Shown here piece after piece: positions 20,079-32,215 of a stretch of DNA of 64,000 nucleotides; the stretch's first letter is position 1; each line of letters opens with the position of its first letter. A program made the position numbers and the translations under genes. The DNA is from Actinomycetes bacterium (GTDB lineage Bacteria; Actinomycetota; Actinomycetes; Propionibacteriales; Nocardioidaceae). Location: contig JAEZEJ010000025.1 of NCBI GenBank assembly GCA_023417775.1, positions 1-64,000 on the forward strand, read 5' to 3'. Below the pieces are notes generated by a model. The model was given only the letters and a program-made list of their open reading frames with translations, was not told the DNA's origin and did not search any database.

Positions 20079-21359
20079 GTGTCGTTGTTGAAGACCTACG
20101 GCGCGCGCCTGGGCGGTGCCCTGGCCCGTCGGCACGTGCGCAAGCGTGGAATCGATCTCTCCCGGATCTCGTTCATCCCCGAGGAGACCAAGCGTCCCCT
20201 CCAGCGCGAGGGCACCGATCCGGTGCCCGAGATGGCCCGCTATCGAGCGGAGTCGCCGCTGCGCAAACTCGACCTGCCCTTCGCCTTCGACGCGTATCTG
20301 ATCACCGGATACGCCGAGGCCCGCGAGGTGCTGACGGCCCGCGACTCGTACTCGAACGACATCCGGCATCTGTTCAGCGGATCGGGGCCGGCGACCTCTG
20401 ATGACATCGGCGGCCTCGGCTTCACCGATCCGCCCCTGCACACGCGACTGCGCAAGATCGTGACCCCGGAGTTCACGATGCGCCGGCTGGCGCGGCTGGA
20501 GCCGATGATCGAGCGGATCGCGGATGAGGCGCTCGACGCATTGGAGGCGGCGGGACCCGGTGCCGATCTGGCCAAGCACGTGGCCTTCCCGGTGCCGTTC
20601 AACACGATCTGCGCGCTGCTGGGTCTGGACTACGACGATCGCGAGGAGTTCGCGAAGCTGGGGAGTCAGCGTTTCGACGCCACCAACGGCGCCGCCGCGG
20701 CATTCGGCGCCGTGTCGGCGCAGCGCGAGTTCCTCTTCGAGGCCGTGGCGCGACAGCGGCGAGAGCCCGGACCCGGCCTGATCGGTCAGATCATCGAGGC
20801 CGAGGGTGACCAGATCAGCGATGTCGATCTGGCGGGTCTCGCCGATGGCGTGTTCACCGGCGGATTCGAGACGACCGCGGGGATGATCGCGCTGAGCACG
20901 GTCGTGCTGCACCGTGACCCGGCCTACGCCGATCTGGTGCGGTCAGGCAATCGCGAGGCGGTCGACCGGGTCATCGAGGAGCTGCTGCGCTACCTGGCCG
21001 TGGTGCAGGTCGCGTTCCCGCGCTTCGCCAAGCAGGACATGGAGCTCTTCGGCACACAGCTGAAGGCGGGCGATGTCGTGCTGGCATCGCTGAGCGCCGC
21101 CAATCGCGATCCCGAGAGCGCGGGGGAGCGACCCGACCAGTTCGACCCCTATCGGACCCCGACGAGCGGGCATCTGGCCTTCGGCCACGGGATCCATCGC
21201 TGTATCGGGGCCGAGCTCGCGCGGATGGAGCTGCGGATCGTGCTCCCCAAGCTCCTCCGGAGGTTCCCCACCCTCGGGCTGGCGGTCCCCGAGAGCGATC
21301 TGGAGTTCCGTCAGCTGAGCTTCGTCTTCGGCATCGACGAGCTCCCCGTCACCTGGTAG
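20079..21359 (+). CDS. Cytochrome P450
   Basis: A haem-thiolate monooxygenase of 426 residues without a membrane anchor. The I-helix oxygen-binding motif GGFETTAG lies at 261-268, the K-helix ExxR at Glu301-Arg304 and the haem loop FGHGIHRCIG at 368-377 with Cys375 as the iron ligand. No ferredoxin or reductase gene is adjacent, so electrons must come from elsewhere, and the substrate is unknown. GTG 20079 is chosen because TACGGT stands six bases upstream; the open frame extends far upstream only as an antisense shadow of the permease. The divergent permease could serve the same pathway, but nothing proves it. Confidence 0.92.
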   Translation: MSLLKTYGARLGGALARRHVRKRGIDLSRISFIPEETKRPLQREGTDPVPEMARYRAESPLRKLDLPFAFDAYLITGYAEAREVLTARDSYSNDIRHLFSGSGPATSDDIGGLGFTDPPLHTRLRKIVTPEFTMRRLARLEPMIERIADEALDALEAAGPGADLAKHVAFPVPFNTICALLGLDYDDREEFAKLGSQRFDATNGAAAAFGAVSAQREFLFEAVARQRREPGPGLIGQIIEAEGDQISDVDLAGLADGVFTGGFETTAGMIALSTVVLHRDPAYADLVRSGNREAVDRVIEELLRYLAVVQVAFPRFAKQDMELFGTQLKAGDVVLASLSAANRDPESAGERPDQFDPYRTPTSGHLAFGHGIHRCIGAELARMELRIVLPKLLRRFPTLGLAVPESDLEFRQLSFVFGIDELPVTW

Positions 21360-21375
21360 CCGTCGACAGGTCGGG

Positions 21376-22029
21376 TCACCAGCCGCGTTCGCGCCACTCC
21401 TGGAGGTGGGGGCGCTCGGCGCCGAGGGTGGAGTCGTTGCCGTGACCGGGGTAGAACCACGTCTCGTCGTCGAAGCGTCCGAAGATCTTGTCGTCCACAT
21501 CGGTGATGAGGCTCTCGAAGTCCTCGGGCGACCAGGTCTTGCCCACACCGCCGGGGAACAGCGAGTCGCCGGTGAAGAGGTGCACGATGCCATCGGGGTC
21601 GTCGTAGGCGAGGGCGATCGAGCCGGGCGTGTGACCGACGATCTCGATGACCTCCAGCTCGCACGTGCCGACGACGATGCGCGCACCGGTGCGCACCCGT
21701 ACGTCGACCGGCACCGGGAGCTCGTCCGCGTCATCCTCCCCGGCGACGGTCTGGGCGCCGGTCGCCTCCACGACCTGGGGGAGCGCCTGCACGTGATCGG
21801 GATGGCGGTGCGTGGTGATCACCCGGGCGAGTCCCGCGTCGCCGGCGAGCTCCAGGAGACGCGACGCCTCGTCCGCGGCGTCGATCAGCGCCTGCTCGCC
21901 GGTGATCGTGCACTGCAGCAGGTAGGCGTTGTTGCTCATCGGGCCCACCGCGACCTTGGTGATCCGCAGGTCGCCGGCCTCCTGTACGTCCGGAGCTCCA
22001 CCGACTTCGACTTCTCCCGTGTACGTCAT
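21376..22029 (-). CDS. MBL-fold (glyoxalase II-like) metallo-hydrolase
   Basis: A 217-residue metallo-beta-lactamase-fold protein. The metal motif THRHPDH (about 92-98) replaces the usual THxHxDH; later ligands are HTPGS (about 147-151), FTGDSLF (about 166-172) and the terminal PGHGNDST. The set matches hydroxyacylglutathione-hydrolase-like proteins that in actinobacteria often stand next to uvrA. Such enzymes may hydrolyse thioesters of low-molecular-weight thiols, but the substrate is not known. The start ATG 22029 follows TAGGGT by six bases. It is divergent from uvrA. Confidence 0.87.
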   Translation of the reverse strand: MTYTGEVEVGGAPDVQEAGDLRITKVAVGPMSNNAYLLQCTITGEQALIDAADEASRLLELAGDAGLARVITTHRHPDHVQALPQVVEATGAQTVAGEDDADELPVPVDVRVRTGARIVVGTCELEVIEIVGHTPGSIALAYDDPDGIVHLFTGDSLFPGGVGKTWSPEDFESLITDVDDKIFGRFDDETWFYPGHGNDSTLGAERPHLQEWRERGW

Positions 22030-22130
22030 GCTCCGACCCTAGCGTGAGTGTGGGACAGCTCACCGCCCGGAAGAGGCGATCGGGAACTCGCTCGAGAGAA
22101 AGTGTCAGTGGGCCTCGTTAGGCTGGTCGG

Positions 22131-24989
22131 GTGGCCGATCGTCTCGTGATTCGCGGAGCCCGCGAGCATAACCTCAAGGACGTCTCCCTCGATCTCCCCC
22201 GTGATGCGCTCATCACGTTCACGGGGCTCTCCGGATCGGGCAAGTCGTCGCTCGCCTTCGACACCATCTTCGCCGAGGGGCAGCGTCGGTACGTCGAATC
22301 CCTCTCGGCCTACGCCCGTCAGTTCCTCGGGCAGATGGACAAGCCCGATGTCGACTTCATCGAGGGACTGTCTCCGGCGGTCTCGATCGACCAGAAGTCC
22401 ACCTCGCGCAATCCGCGCTCCACAGTCGGGACCATCACCGAGGTCTACGACTATCTGCGCCTGCTGTACTCGCGCGCCGGCCATCCGCACTGTCCGGTGT
22501 GCGGCGAGGCGATCAGCCGCCAGACCCCCCAGCAGATCGTCGACCGGATCCTCGACGGCGAGGAGGGCACCCGGTTCCAGGTGCTCGCACCGATGATCCG
22601 CGGCCGCAAGGGCGAGTACACCGAGCTCTTCAGCACACTGCAGCAGCAGGGCTTCAGCCGCGCCATCGTCGACGGTGAGATGCACCAGCTCGCCGACGAG
22701 CCGCCCAAGCTGGTCAAGCAGAAGAAGCACACCATCGACGTCGTCGTCGACCGGCTGACCGTCAAGGCGAGCTCCAAGCAGCGGCTGACCGAGTCCGTCG
22801 AGACCGCGCTCGCCCTGGCCGACGGCCTCGTCGTCATCGACTACGTCGACCTTCCCGACGATGATCCCGCCCGGCACCGCCGCTTCTCCGAGAAGCTGGC
22901 CTGTCCCAACGACCACCCCCTGCAGATTGACGAGCTCGAACCCCGGTCGTTCTCCTTCAACGCCCCCTTCGGCGCGTGCCCGGAGTGCCACGGGCTCGGC
23001 AGCCGCATGGAGGTCGATCCCGAGCTGCTCGTGCCCGACCCCGAGAAGTCCCTCGCGGAGGGGGCCATCGCCGCGTGGGCCTACAACCAGGTCTCCGAGT
23101 ACTTCCTGCGGCTCACGGAGGCGCTGTCCGATGAGCTCGGCTTCTCCATCGACACGCCGTATATCGAGCTGCCCGGCGATGTGAAGAATGCGCTCATGCA
23201 CGGTCACGAGACCAAGGTGCACGTCCGCTACAAGAACCGGTACGGGCGCGAGCGCTCCTACTACTCGGCCTTCGAGGGAGCCGTCGGCTTCGTGCAGCGG
23301 CGCTACGCCGAGACGGAGTCCGATACCAACCGCGAGCGCCTCGAGGGCTTCATGCGCGAGGTGCCGTGTCCCACCTGCGACGGCACCCGCCTCAAGCCGG
23401 TCATCCTCTCCGTCACGATCGAGTCGGCCGCCCACGGCCCCAAGAACATCGCCGAGCTGTGCCATCTGTCGATCGCCGAGGCGGCGGAGTTCCTCGACGA
23501 CCTCGTGATGAACGATCGCGAGCGGCAGATCGGCGGCCGGGTGCTCAAGGAGATCCACGAGCGTCTGCGCTTCCTGCTCGATGTCGGCCTCGACTATCTC
23601 TCGCTGGACCGGGCCGCGGGCTCGCTGTCCGGCGGTGAGGCCCAGCGCATCCGCCTCGCCACACAGATCGGCGCCGGACTGGTCGGGGTGCTCTATGTGC
23701 TCGACGAGCCGTCCATCGGCCTGCACCAGCGCGACAACCATCGACTCATCGACACTCTGGTGCGGCTCAAGAACCTCGGCAACACGCTGATCGTCGTCGA
23801 GCACGATGAGGACACCATCCGCACCTCCGACTGGGTGGTCGACATCGGTCCGGGCGCCGGAGAGCACGGCGGCCAGGTGATCGTCTCCGGTCCGGTCGAG
23901 GAGCTGCTGTCCAATGACGACTCCCTCACCGGCCGCTATCTCAGCGGCAAGGAGAGCATTCCGCTGCCGGAGAAGCGCCGCCCGCGCCAGGAGGGCCGCG
24001 AGGTCACCGTGCGCGGAGCACGCGAGAACAACCTGCGCGATGTCGACGTCACCTTCCCGCTCGGCCAGCTGGTTGCGGTCACGGGCGTCTCCGGGTCCGG
24101 CAAGTCGACCTTGGTCAACGACATCCTCTACACCTCGCTCGCGCGGGCCATCTACAAGGCGCGCACCATCCCCGGGCGGCACCGGGCGATCGACGGCATC
24201 GAGAACCTCGACAAGGTGATCCACGTCGATCAATCGCCGATCGGCCGTACCCCGCGCTCGAATCCCGCGACCTATACCGGCGTCTTCGACCACGTCCGCA
24301 AGCTCTTCGCGCAGACTCCCGAGGCCAAGATGCGCGGCTATCTGCCGGGCCGCTTCTCCTTCAACGTCAAGGGCGGTCGTTGCGAGGCCTGTCACGGCGA
24401 CGGCACCATCCGCATCGAGATGAACTTCCTGCCGGATGTCTACGTCCCGTGCGAGGTCTGCCACGGGGCCCGCTACAACCGCGAGACCCTCGAAGTCCAC
24501 TACAAGGGCAAGACGATCGCCGATGTCCTGGACATGCCGATCGAGGAGGCCGTCGACTTCTTCGAGGCGATCCCGGCGATCGCCCGGCATATGCGCACGC
24601 TGGTCGACGTCGGGCTCGGTTATGTGCGCCTCGGCCAGCCCGCGCCGACCCTCTCCGGTGGTGAGGCCCAGCGGGTCAAGCTCGCGGCCGAGCTGCAGAA
24701 GCGCTCCACCGGCCGCACCATCTATGTGCTCGATGAGCCCACCACGGGTCTGCACTTCGAGGACATCCGCAAGTTGCTCGGCGTGCTGCAGCGGCTCGTC
24801 GATACCGGCAACTCGGTGCTCGTCATCGAGCACAATCTCGATGTCATCAAGTCCTCGGACTGGATCATCGACATGGGCCCCGAGGGCGGCAACGGCGGCG
24901 GCGTGGTCGTCGCCGAGGGCACTCCGGAGGATGTCGCGGCCAACCCGGACAGCCACACGGGGCGGTTCCTGGCGCCCCTGTTGAAATGA
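22131..24989 (+). CDS. uvrA: Excinuclease ABC subunit A
   Basis: The damage-recognition ATPase of nucleotide excision repair, 952 residues, with two ABC modules. Walker A motifs are [14 protein letters not shown] (near residue 32) and [13 protein letters not shown] (near residue 655). Signature sequences [13 protein letters not shown] and [13 protein letters not shown] and both D-loops with LDEP are present. Zinc-binding CxxC pairs occur at about 283 (CPEC), 413 (CPTC), 750 (CEAC) and 775 (CEVC). The GTG start follows TAGGCT by about six bases (leaderless type). It is the first gene of uvrA-uvrC-rapZ-yvcK, with uvrC 6 bp downstream. Confidence 0.98.
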   Translation: MADRLVIRGAREHNLKDVSLDLPRDALITFTGLSGSGKSSLAFDTIFAEGQRRYVESLSAYARQFLGQMDKPDVDFIEGLSPAVSIDQKSTSRNPRSTVGTITEVYDYLRLLYSRAGHPHCPVCGEAISRQTPQQIVDRILDGEEGTRFQVLAPMIRGRKGEYTELFSTLQQQGFSRAIVDGEMHQLADEPPKLVKQKKHTIDVVVDRLTVKASSKQRLTESVETALALADGLVVIDYVDLPDDDPARHRRFSEKLACPNDHPLQIDELEPRSFSFNAPFGACPECHGLGSRMEVDPELLVPDPEKSLAEGAIAAWAYNQVSEYFLRLTEALSDELGFSIDTPYIELPGDVKNALMHGHETKVHVRYKNRYGRERSYYSAFEGAVGFVQRRYAETESDTNRERLEGFMREVPCPTCDGTRLKPVILSVTIESAAHGPKNIAELCHLSIAEAAEFLDDLVMNDRERQIGGRVLKEIHERLRFLLDVGLDYLSLDRAAGSLSGGEAQRIRLATQIGAGLVGVLYVLDEPSIGLHQRDNHRLIDTLVRLKNLGNTLIVVEHDEDTIRTSDWVVDIGPGAGEHGGQVIVSGPVEELLSNDDSLTGRYLSGKESIPLPEKRRPRQEGREVTVRGARENNLRDVDVTFPLGQLVAVTGVSGSGKSTLVNDILYTSLARAIYKARTIPGRHRAIDGIENLDKVIHVDQSPIGRTPRSNPATYTGVFDHVRKLFAQTPEAKMRGYLPGRFSFNVKGGRCEACHGDGTIRIEMNFLPDVYVPCEVCHGARYNRETLEVHYKGKTIADVLDMPIEEAVDFFEAIPAIARHMRTLVDVGLGYVRLGQPAPTLSGGEAQRVKLAAELQKRSTGRTIYVLDEPTTGLHFEDIRKLLGVLQRLVDTGNSVLVIEHNLDVIKSSDWIIDMGPEGGNGGGVVVAEGTPEDVAANPDSHTGRFLAPLLK

Positions 24990-24995
24990 GCGCCG

Positions 24996-26954
24996 ATGGC
25001 TGATCCGGCCACCTACCGGCCGAAGCCGGGCGAGATCCCCACCGAGCCGGGTGTCTACCGCTTCCGCGATGGCGAGCGGCGGGTGATCTACGTCGGCAAG
25101 GCGAAGTCGCTGCGGCCGCGGCTGAGCTCCTACTTCCAGGACATCGTCCACCTGCATCCGCGCACTCAGCAGATGGTCACCACGGCGGCCTCGGTCGAGT
25201 GGACCGTCGTCGGCACCGAGGTGGAGGCACTGGCCCTGGAGTACTCCTGGATCAAGGAGTACGACCCGCGCTTCAACGTCAAGTACCGCGACGACAAGTC
25301 CTATCCCTGGCTCGCCGTGACGGTGGGGGAGGAGTTCCCTCGCGTGCAGGTGATGCGCGGAGCCCAGCGCAAGGGCGTGCGGTACTTCGGCCCCTACGGC
25401 CACGCCTGGGCGATCCGCGACACCGTCGACACCCTGCTGCGGGTATTCCCGATGCGGTCCTGCTCGGCTGGTGTGTTCCGGCGCTCCAAGGCGATCGGCC
25501 GGCCCTGTCTGCTCGGCGATATCGGCAAGTGCGCCGCGCCCTGTGTGGGGCGGGTCTCGGCCGAGGAGCACCGGGAGATCGTCGACGACTTCCTGGCCTT
25601 CATGGGCGGCCAGACCGCCGGCTTCACCCGCCGCATCGAGCAGCAGATGCGCGATGCGGCCGGACGCCAGGAGTACGAACTCGCCGCCAAGTACCGCGAC
25701 GACCTCTCGGCCCTGCAACGCGTGCTCGAGAAGCAGACGGTCGTCCTCGGCGACGGCACCGATGCCGATGTCTTCGGCTTCGTCGACGACCCCCTCGAGG
25801 TCGCGGTGCAGATCTTCTCCGTCCGCGGGGGCCGTGTGCGGGGTCAACGCGGTTGGGTGGCCGACAAGGAGGACGACGCCTCGCTCGCCGAACTGGTCCA
25901 GCACGCCCTCATGACGCTGTATCAGGACGCCGCCGAGTCGGCCATCCCCAGGCAGGTGCTCGTCCCGGAGCTGCCGACCGATCTCGAGGCCGTGGAAGCC
26001 CTCCTCGGGGAGCAGCGCGGCGGCCCGGTCCGCATCCGGGTACCCCAGCGCGGCGACAAGAAGCGGCTGATGGAGACCGTCGAGCAGAACGCCAAGCAGG
26101 CGATGGGGCGCCACAAGCTGAAGCGCAGCGGCGATCTCACCGCTCGCAGCCTGGCGCTGGAGGAGATCCAGGCCGCGCTCGGCCTACCCGAGCCTCCGCT
26201 GCGTATCGAGTGTTTCGACATCTCCAACCTGCAGGGCACTGAGATCGTCGCCTCGATGGTGGTCTTCGAGGACGGCCTCGCCCGCAAGTCCGAGTACCGG
26301 CGCTTCACGGTGCGCCACGAGGGGCAGAGCGACGTGGCAGCCATGCACGAGGTGATCACGCGGCGCTTCGAGGCCTATCTGCGGGCCCGTGATCGGCAGG
26401 GCGATGAGGAGCCCGGGATCGACCCGGAGACCGGCAGGCCCCGCAAGTTCGCCTATGCGCCCTCCCTCGTCGTGGTCGACGGCGGCCCACCCCAGGTGGC
26501 CGCGGCCCAGGCCGCGATGGACGAGCTCGGCATCGCCGGCATCGCTCTGTGCGGACTGGCCAAGAAGCTCGAAGAGGTCTGGCTGCCCGATGACGAGGAC
26601 CCGGTCATCCTGCCCCGCACCAGCGAGGGCCTCTATCTGCTGCAGCGTGTGCGCGACGAAGCCCACCGCTTCGCCATCACCCACCACCGGGGACGGCGCA
26701 GCAAGTCGATGGTCGAGAGCCTCCTCGATCCCATTCCCGGTCTGGGGGAGACCCGTCGTCAAGCTCTCATGAAGCACTTCGGCTCCCTGAAGAAGCTCCG
26801 TGCCGCGACGGCCGAGGAGATCCAGGCGGTTCCGGGCGTGGGACCGGCTACGGCAGAATCGATCGTGACGGCCCTGCGGGACGGGGCGGGCACGGGTCCC
26901 GCGATCGACACCCGCACGGGCGAGATCATCGATGACGGAGAGGGCAGCACGTGA
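24996..26954 (+). CDS. uvrC: Excinuclease ABC subunit C
   Basis: The dual-incision nuclease of nucleotide excision repair, 652 residues. The GIY-YIG 3' nuclease is at the N-terminus ([26 protein letters not shown]). A UVR motif that binds UvrB lies near residues 210-230 ([20 protein letters not shown]). The RNase H-like 5' nuclease includes [21 protein letters not shown] and VVDGGPPQ. The C-terminus has two helix-hairpin-helix motifs ([19 protein letters not shown]...[11 protein letters not shown]). Starting 6 bp after uvrA, it is plainly part of the same operon, and it overlaps rapZ by 4 bp. Confidence 0.97.
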   Translation: MADPATYRPKPGEIPTEPGVYRFRDGERRVIYVGKAKSLRPRLSSYFQDIVHLHPRTQQMVTTAASVEWTVVGTEVEALALEYSWIKEYDPRFNVKYRDDKSYPWLAVTVGEEFPRVQVMRGAQRKGVRYFGPYGHAWAIRDTVDTLLRVFPMRSCSAGVFRRSKAIGRPCLLGDIGKCAAPCVGRVSAEEHREIVDDFLAFMGGQTAGFTRRIEQQMRDAAGRQEYELAAKYRDDLSALQRVLEKQTVVLGDGTDADVFGFVDDPLEVAVQIFSVRGGRVRGQRGWVADKEDDASLAELVQHALMTLYQDAAESAIPRQVLVPELPTDLEAVEALLGEQRGGPVRIRVPQRGDKKRLMETVEQNAKQAMGRHKLKRSGDLTARSLALEEIQAALGLPEPPLRIECFDISNLQGTEIVASMVVFEDGLARKSEYRRFTVRHEGQSDVAAMHEVITRRFEAYLRARDRQGDEEPGIDPETGRPRKFAYAPSLVVVDGGPPQVAAAQAAMDELGIAGIALCGLAKKLEEVWLPDDEDPVILPRTSEGLYLLQRVRDEAHRFAITHHRGRRSKSMVESLLDPIPGLGETRRQALMKHFGSLKKLRAATAEEIQAVPGVGPATAESIVTALRDGAGTGPAIDTRTGEIIDDGEGST

Positions 26955-27814
26955 GCGCGATCAATGAGGTCGTCCTGGTGACGGGCATGACCGGGGCCGG
27001 GCGAGGTACGGCCGCGAAGGTGCTGGAGAAGATCGGCTACTACGTCATCGACAATCTTCCGGCGCCGATGCTGGCCGATACCGTGCGCACGGTCGGCGAG
27101 GCCGGTGACGTGGACCGATTCGCGCTCGTGGTGGACGCCCGCTCCCGGGGTTTCTTCGGTGCCCTGGTCGACCAGGTGGAGACGGTCAAGGCCTCGGGCA
27201 TCGCGGTGCGGATCCTCTACCTGGAGGCCGCCGATGATGTGCTGGTGCGGCGCCAGGAGGCCGCCCGCCGCCCCCACCCGCTCAGCCACGAGGGCCGGCT
27301 GATGGACGGTTTCGTCCGCGAGCGCGAGCTGCTGCGCAATATCCGGGCCGCGGCGGATCTGGTCATCGATACGACGCGACTCAACACCCACCAGCTCGCC
27401 CAGCGGATGCAGGCGGCCTTTGACGCGCCCGAGCGGCACGGCCTGCGAGCCACCGTCGTCTCCTTCGGGTTCAAGTACGGCATCCCCATCGACGCCGACA
27501 TGGTGGCCGACATGCGCTTCCTGCCCAATCCGTATTGGGATGACGACCTGCGCGCGCTGAGCGGACTGGACGATCCGGTCCGCGAGTACGTCGAGAAGCA
27601 GCCCCGCGCCGAGGAGTTCCTCACCAGCTACGAGCAGTTGATCGCGCTCCTCACCGATGGCTTCCTGCACGAGGACAAGCACTTCCTGACCGTCGCGATC
27701 GGCTGCACCGGGGGACGGCATCGCAGCGTCGCGATGTCCGAGGCGCTCGCCGGGCGGTTGCGTGCCCACGGCGTCAGGACCCTCGTCGTGCACCGTGATC
27801 TGGGGAAGGAGTGA
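26951..27814 (+). CDS. rapZ: RNase adapter / nucleotide-binding protein RapZ (YvcJ family)
   Basis: A 287-residue P-loop protein whose relatives bind GTP/ATP; in E. coli RapZ controls GlmS through small RNAs, but the actinobacterial role is not established. The N-terminal loop reads [13 protein letters not shown] instead of the usual GxSGAGKS or GMSGAGRS: the lysine is Arg, as commonly seen in actinobacteria, and the next Ser is Gly. The C-terminal domain has [22 protein letters not shown], the conserved [13 protein letters not shown] block and the [17 protein letters not shown] motif. The GTG start overlaps the uvrC stop (GTGA), and the gene in turn overlaps yvcK by 4 bp. Confidence 0.95.
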   Translation: MSAINEVVLVTGMTGAGRGTAAKVLEKIGYYVIDNLPAPMLADTVRTVGEAGDVDRFALVVDARSRGFFGALVDQVETVKASGIAVRILYLEAADDVLVRRQEAARRPHPLSHEGRLMDGFVRERELLRNIRAAADLVIDTTRLNTHQLAQRMQAAFDAPERHGLRATVVSFGFKYGIPIDADMVADMRFLPNPYWDDDLRALSGLDDPVREYVEKQPRAEEFLTSYEQLIALLTDGFLHEDKHFLTVAIGCTGGRHRSVAMSEALAGRLRAHGVRTLVVHRDLGKE

Positions 27815-28746
27815 GCCCGCGCGTCGTCGCTCTCGGGGGAGGGCACGGTCTGGCGGCCAGTCTGGCCGCCTTGCGCCGGGTCACCGAGGACCTCACCGGG
27901 ATCGTGACCGTCGCAGACAACGGCGGCTCCTCGGGCCGGCTCCGCGAGGAGTTCGGCATCCTCCCCCCGGGGGACCTGCGGATGGCGCTCGCGGCGCTAT
28001 GCCGCGACGACGACTGGGGCCGCACCTGGGCCGGGATCCTGCAGCATCGTTTCAGCGGCGAGGGGCCCCTCGGCAATCACGCCCTCGGCAATCTCCTCCT
28101 GGCCGCCACCTGGGATCGGCTGGGTGACACGGTGCGCGGACTGGGCCTGGTGGGCGAGCTGCTGGGAGCCCAGGGTCGCGTGCTGCCGATGGCCTCGGTG
28201 CCGCTGACGATCGAGGCCGATGTCCGCTCGCGGGTCGCTCCCTATGCGGTGGAGCGGGTACGTGGCCAGGCGCAGGTCGCCTCGACCCGCGGCGAGGTGC
28301 TCGGGGTCCGCCTCGAGCCCGCCGATCCGCCGGCATGCCCCGAGTCGGTCGGCGCCATCGACGACGCCGACTGGGTCGTCGTCGGTCCGGGCTCGTGGTT
28401 CACCAGCGTCATGCCGAATCTCCTCGTCCCCAGTCTGCGTGAGGCGCTCGTCCGCACCACCGCCCGGCGCGTGCTGGTGCTGAACCTCGTCGACCAGCCG
28501 GGGGAGACCGAGGGGTTGACACCGTCGGCGCATCTGGACGTCCTGGTCGAACACGCCCCCGATCTGCGGTTGGACGCCATCATCGCCGATCGGCGCAGTG
28601 TCGCGGACGACTCCGCACTCCAGCACGCGGCCCGTCGGCTGGGCGCCGGCCTGGTCTGTGCGGACGTCGCTTCGGAGGAGTTGCCCGATCAGCACGACCC
28701 GGAGCTTCTCGCTCAGGTGTTCACGAAGGTTTTCTCCGAGGCATAG
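27811..28746 (+). CDS. yvcK: YvcK/CofD-like gluconeogenesis factor
   Basis: A 311-residue protein of the CofD-like fold. It begins with VVALGGGHGLAASLAALR and has the conserved VTVADNGGSSGRLREEFGILPPGDLRMALAAL block, which binds UDP-sugars in relatives. In M. tuberculosis the homologue (CuvA) and in Bacillus YvcK are linked to cell-wall precursor control and growth on gluconeogenic carbon. It overlaps rapZ by four bases and precedes whiA by 36 bp, the order rapZ-yvcK-whiA that is conserved across Gram-positive bacteria. Confidence 0.94.
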   Translation: MSPRVVALGGGHGLAASLAALRRVTEDLTGIVTVADNGGSSGRLREEFGILPPGDLRMALAALCRDDDWGRTWAGILQHRFSGEGPLGNHALGNLLLAATWDRLGDTVRGLGLVGELLGAQGRVLPMASVPLTIEADVRSRVAPYAVERVRGQAQVASTRGEVLGVRLEPADPPACPESVGAIDDADWVVVGPGSWFTSVMPNLLVPSLREALVRTTARRVLVLNLVDQPGETEGLTPSAHLDVLVEHAPDLRLDAIIADRRSVADDSALQHAARRLGAGLVCADVASEELPDQHDPELLAQVFTKVFSEA

Positions 28747-28782
28747 AGTGAAGCGAGCACTCACCGAGGAGGAACCCCGTCG

Positions 28783-29766
28783 ATGGCGATGACGACCCAG
28801 GTCAAGTCCGAGCTGGCGCAGACACCGATCACCAAGTCGTGCTGCCGCAAGGCCGAGGTCTCGACAATCCTGCGCTTCGCCGGCGGGCTGCACATCGTGT
28901 CGGGGCGGATCGTGGTGGAGGCCGAGCTCGATTCCGGGGCCATCGCGCGCCGGCTGCGCAAGGACATCGCCGAGATCTACGGCCACGGCAGCGAGCTGCT
29001 GGTCCTCCAGAACGGGGGCATCCGCAAGGGGACGTCCTATGTCGTCCGGGTGGCCAAGGACGGTGACGCCCTCGCGCGCCAGACCGGGGTCGTCGATGCG
29101 AGCGGTCGTCCGATCCGCGGGCTCCCGCCCCAGGTGGTCTCGGGAGCGTCCTGCGATGCGGTCGCGGCCTGGCGCGGCGCCTTCCTGGCCCGTGGCTCGC
29201 TGACCGAGCCGGGCCGCTCGTCCTCCCTGGAGGTGACCGCACCCGGTCCCGAGGCGGCGCTCGCGCTGGTGGGCTCGGCGAGGCGCCTCGGCATCGCCGC
29301 GAAGGCCCGCGAGGTCCGCGGTGCCGACCGCGTCGTCATCCGCGACGGCGAGGCCATCGGTGCCCTCCTGACGCGCCTCGGTGCCCATGAGGCGCTGCTC
29401 GCCTGGGAAGAGCGCCGCATGCGTCGCGAGGTGCGCGCCACGGCCAATCGGCTGGCCAATTTCGACGATGCCAATCTGCGTCGGTCCGCGCGGGCCGCCG
29501 TGGCGGCCGGTGCCCGCGCGCAGCGTGCCCTGGAGATCCTGGGCGGCGAGGTGCCCGATCACCTCAAGCTCGCCGGCCTGCTGCGCGTCGAGCACCGGCA
29601 GGCCAGCCTGGAGGAGCTCGGTCAGCTGCACGATCCGGTGCTCACCAAGGACGCGATCGCCGGGCGCATCCGCCGGCTGCTGGCGATGGCCGACAAGCGT
29701 GCTCAGGAGCTGGGCATCCCCGACACCGAGGCCGGGCTGAACGACGATCTGCTGCCCGATCACTGA
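28783..29766 (+). CDS. whiA: WhiA sporulation/cell-division regulator homologue
   Basis: A 327-residue DNA-binding protein with an N-terminal LAGLIDADG-like homing-endonuclease fold ([31 protein letters not shown]...[19 protein letters not shown]) that has lost nuclease function in the family, and a C-terminal helix-turn-helix (about residues 245-310, [30 protein letters not shown]...[33 protein letters not shown]). In Streptomyces it controls sporulation with WhiB; in non-sporulating actinobacteria it is thought to act in cell division. GAGGAGGAA lies 8 bases before ATG 28783. Confidence 0.95.
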   Translation: MAMTTQVKSELAQTPITKSCCRKAEVSTILRFAGGLHIVSGRIVVEAELDSGAIARRLRKDIAEIYGHGSELLVLQNGGIRKGTSYVVRVAKDGDALARQTGVVDASGRPIRGLPPQVVSGASCDAVAAWRGAFLARGSLTEPGRSSSLEVTAPGPEAALALVGSARRLGIAAKAREVRGADRVVIRDGEAIGALLTRLGAHEALLAWEERRMRREVRATANRLANFDDANLRRSARAAVAAGARAQRALEILGGEVPDHLKLAGLLRVEHRQASLEELGQLHDPVLTKDAIAGRIRRLLAMADKRAQELGIPDTEAGLNDDLLPDH

Positions 29767-29806
29767 GGGCATCGGGCCGCACGCTGGAGAACACCGGCAG
29801 TAGTAG

Positions 29807-30859
<1,053 letters not shown>

Positions 30860-30878
30860 TCGCCGGGACGACGATCTC

Positions 30879-32093
30879 GTGAAGACGATCGACACCCTGC
30901 TGTCGGAGGCGGGCGGTGATCTGAGCGGCCGGCGGGTGCTGGTGCGCAGCGATCTCAATGTCCCGCTCGACGGGCAGACGATCACCGATGACGGGCGGGT
31001 GCGCGCGAGCGTGCCGACGATCAGGCGGCTCGCGGATGCCGGGGCGAGGGTGCTGGTCACCGCGCATCTGGGGCGTCCCAAGGGCACCCCGGACCCGCAG
31101 TACTCGCTGACTCCGGTCGCCGAGCGGCTGGCCGAGCTGCTGGAGCAGCCGGTGCTGTTCGCCAATGACACCGTCGGCCCCGAGGCGCGCCGCATCAGCG
31201 CGGCACTCGGTGACGGCGAGGTCGCCGTGCTGGAGAATGTCCGCTTCAATGCCGGCGAGACCAGCAAGGACGATGCCGAGCGGGGCGCCTTCGCCGATGA
31301 ACTGGCCGAGCTCGCCGATGTCTTCGTGTCGGACGGCTTCGGCGTAGTGCACCGCAAGCAGGCCAGCGTCTATGACATCGCGCGCCGACTGCCCGCCTAT
31401 GTGGGCGGCCTGGTCGAGGCCGAGGTCGAGGTCCTGGAGCGGCTGACCGAGAGCCCGGAGCGCCCCTATGCGGTGGTGCTCGGCGGCTCGAAGGTCTCCG
31501 ACAAGCTCGGGGTGATCGACCATCTGATCGACCGTGCGGACACCCTGCTGATCGGTGGTGGCATGGTCTTCACCTTCCTCGCCGCGCAGGGCCATGGAGT
31601 GGGCACGAGCCTGCTGGAGTCCGACCAGATCGAGGTGGCCAAGGGCTATATCGATCGGGCGGCGGAGCAGGGGGTCGAGCTGATCCTGCCCACCGACGTG
31701 GTCGTGGCCCCCGAGTTCGCAGCCGATGCTCCTGCGACGACGGTCGCCGCCGATGCGATCCCCGCGGATCAGATGGGACTGGACATCGGCCCCGAGTCCG
31801 CGGAACGGTTCGCCGACGCGATCCGGGCGTCCCGGACGGTGTTCTGGAACGGCCCCATGGGGGTCTTCGAGATGGCCCCCTTCGCTGCCGGCACCAAGAC
31901 GGTCGCGCGGGCGCTGACGGAGGTCGACGGACTGTCGGTCGTCGGTGGCGGCGATTCCGCGGCGGCCGTGCGGCAGCTCGGCTTCAATGACGACCAGTTC
32001 GACCACATCTCGACCGGTGGCGGCGCGAGCCTGGAGTACCTGGAGGGCAAGACCCTGCCGGGCCTGGCCGTCCTCGAGGAGGAGGGCTCATGA
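30879..32093 (+). CDS. pgk: Phosphoglycerate kinase
   Basis: Transfers phosphate from 1,3-bisphosphoglycerate to ADP. The 404 residues include the substrate-binding start [13 protein letters not shown], the TAHLGRPKG loop, [35 protein letters not shown] and the hinge [13 protein letters not shown]. The GTG start is 20 bp after the gap stop. The stop overlaps the ATG of a 41-codon frame (ATGA), not the tpiA start, which is unusual and is treated separately. Confidence 0.97.
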   Translation: MKTIDTLLSEAGGDLSGRRVLVRSDLNVPLDGQTITDDGRVRASVPTIRRLADAGARVLVTAHLGRPKGTPDPQYSLTPVAERLAELLEQPVLFANDTVGPEARRISAALGDGEVAVLENVRFNAGETSKDDAERGAFADELAELADVFVSDGFGVVHRKQASVYDIARRLPAYVGGLVEAEVEVLERLTESPERPYAVVLGGSKVSDKLGVIDHLIDRADTLLIGGGMVFTFLAAQGHGVGTSLLESDQIEVAKGYIDRAAEQGVELILPTDVVVAPEFAADAPATTVAADAIPADQMGLDIGPESAERFADAIRASRTVFWNGPMGVFEMAPFAAGTKTVARALTEVDGLSVVGGGDSAAAVRQLGFNDDQFDHISTGGGASLEYLEGKTLPGLAVLEEEGS

Positions 32094-32215
32094 GCGAGCG
32101 ATACCCCGAAGACTCCGCAGGGCTCCGTCCAGGGTGGTGCCCCCAGCGAGTGAACAGTCAGCACGTCATGCCGGCATCTGCCTATCGTGCGCTTTTCCGG
32201 CAGGTGGCGGCATGA
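32090..32215 (+). other. 41-codon frame between pgk and tpiA, doubtful as a gene
   Basis: The ATG overlaps the pgk stop and the TGA overlaps the tpiA ATG, both as ATGA, so ribosomes could read through all three frames. About one third of its codons end in A or T, far more than in neighbouring genes, and no motif is seen. Its first 22 or so bases resemble the tpiA start, so it may be an insertion or partial duplication that split an original pgk/tpiA ATGA junction. Confidence 0.35.

Noticed and set aside
22026..26114. 1362-codon open frame on the minus strand across uvrA and uvrC
   Set aside because: The same shadow effect. It covers two complete, well-conserved repair genes and shows no domain.
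32090..32215. 41-codon ORF as a real glycolytic-operon gene
   Set aside because: About one third of its codons end in A or T, against few in neighbours, and the frame is explained by a duplicated ATGA junction. It is kept only as a doubtful feature.
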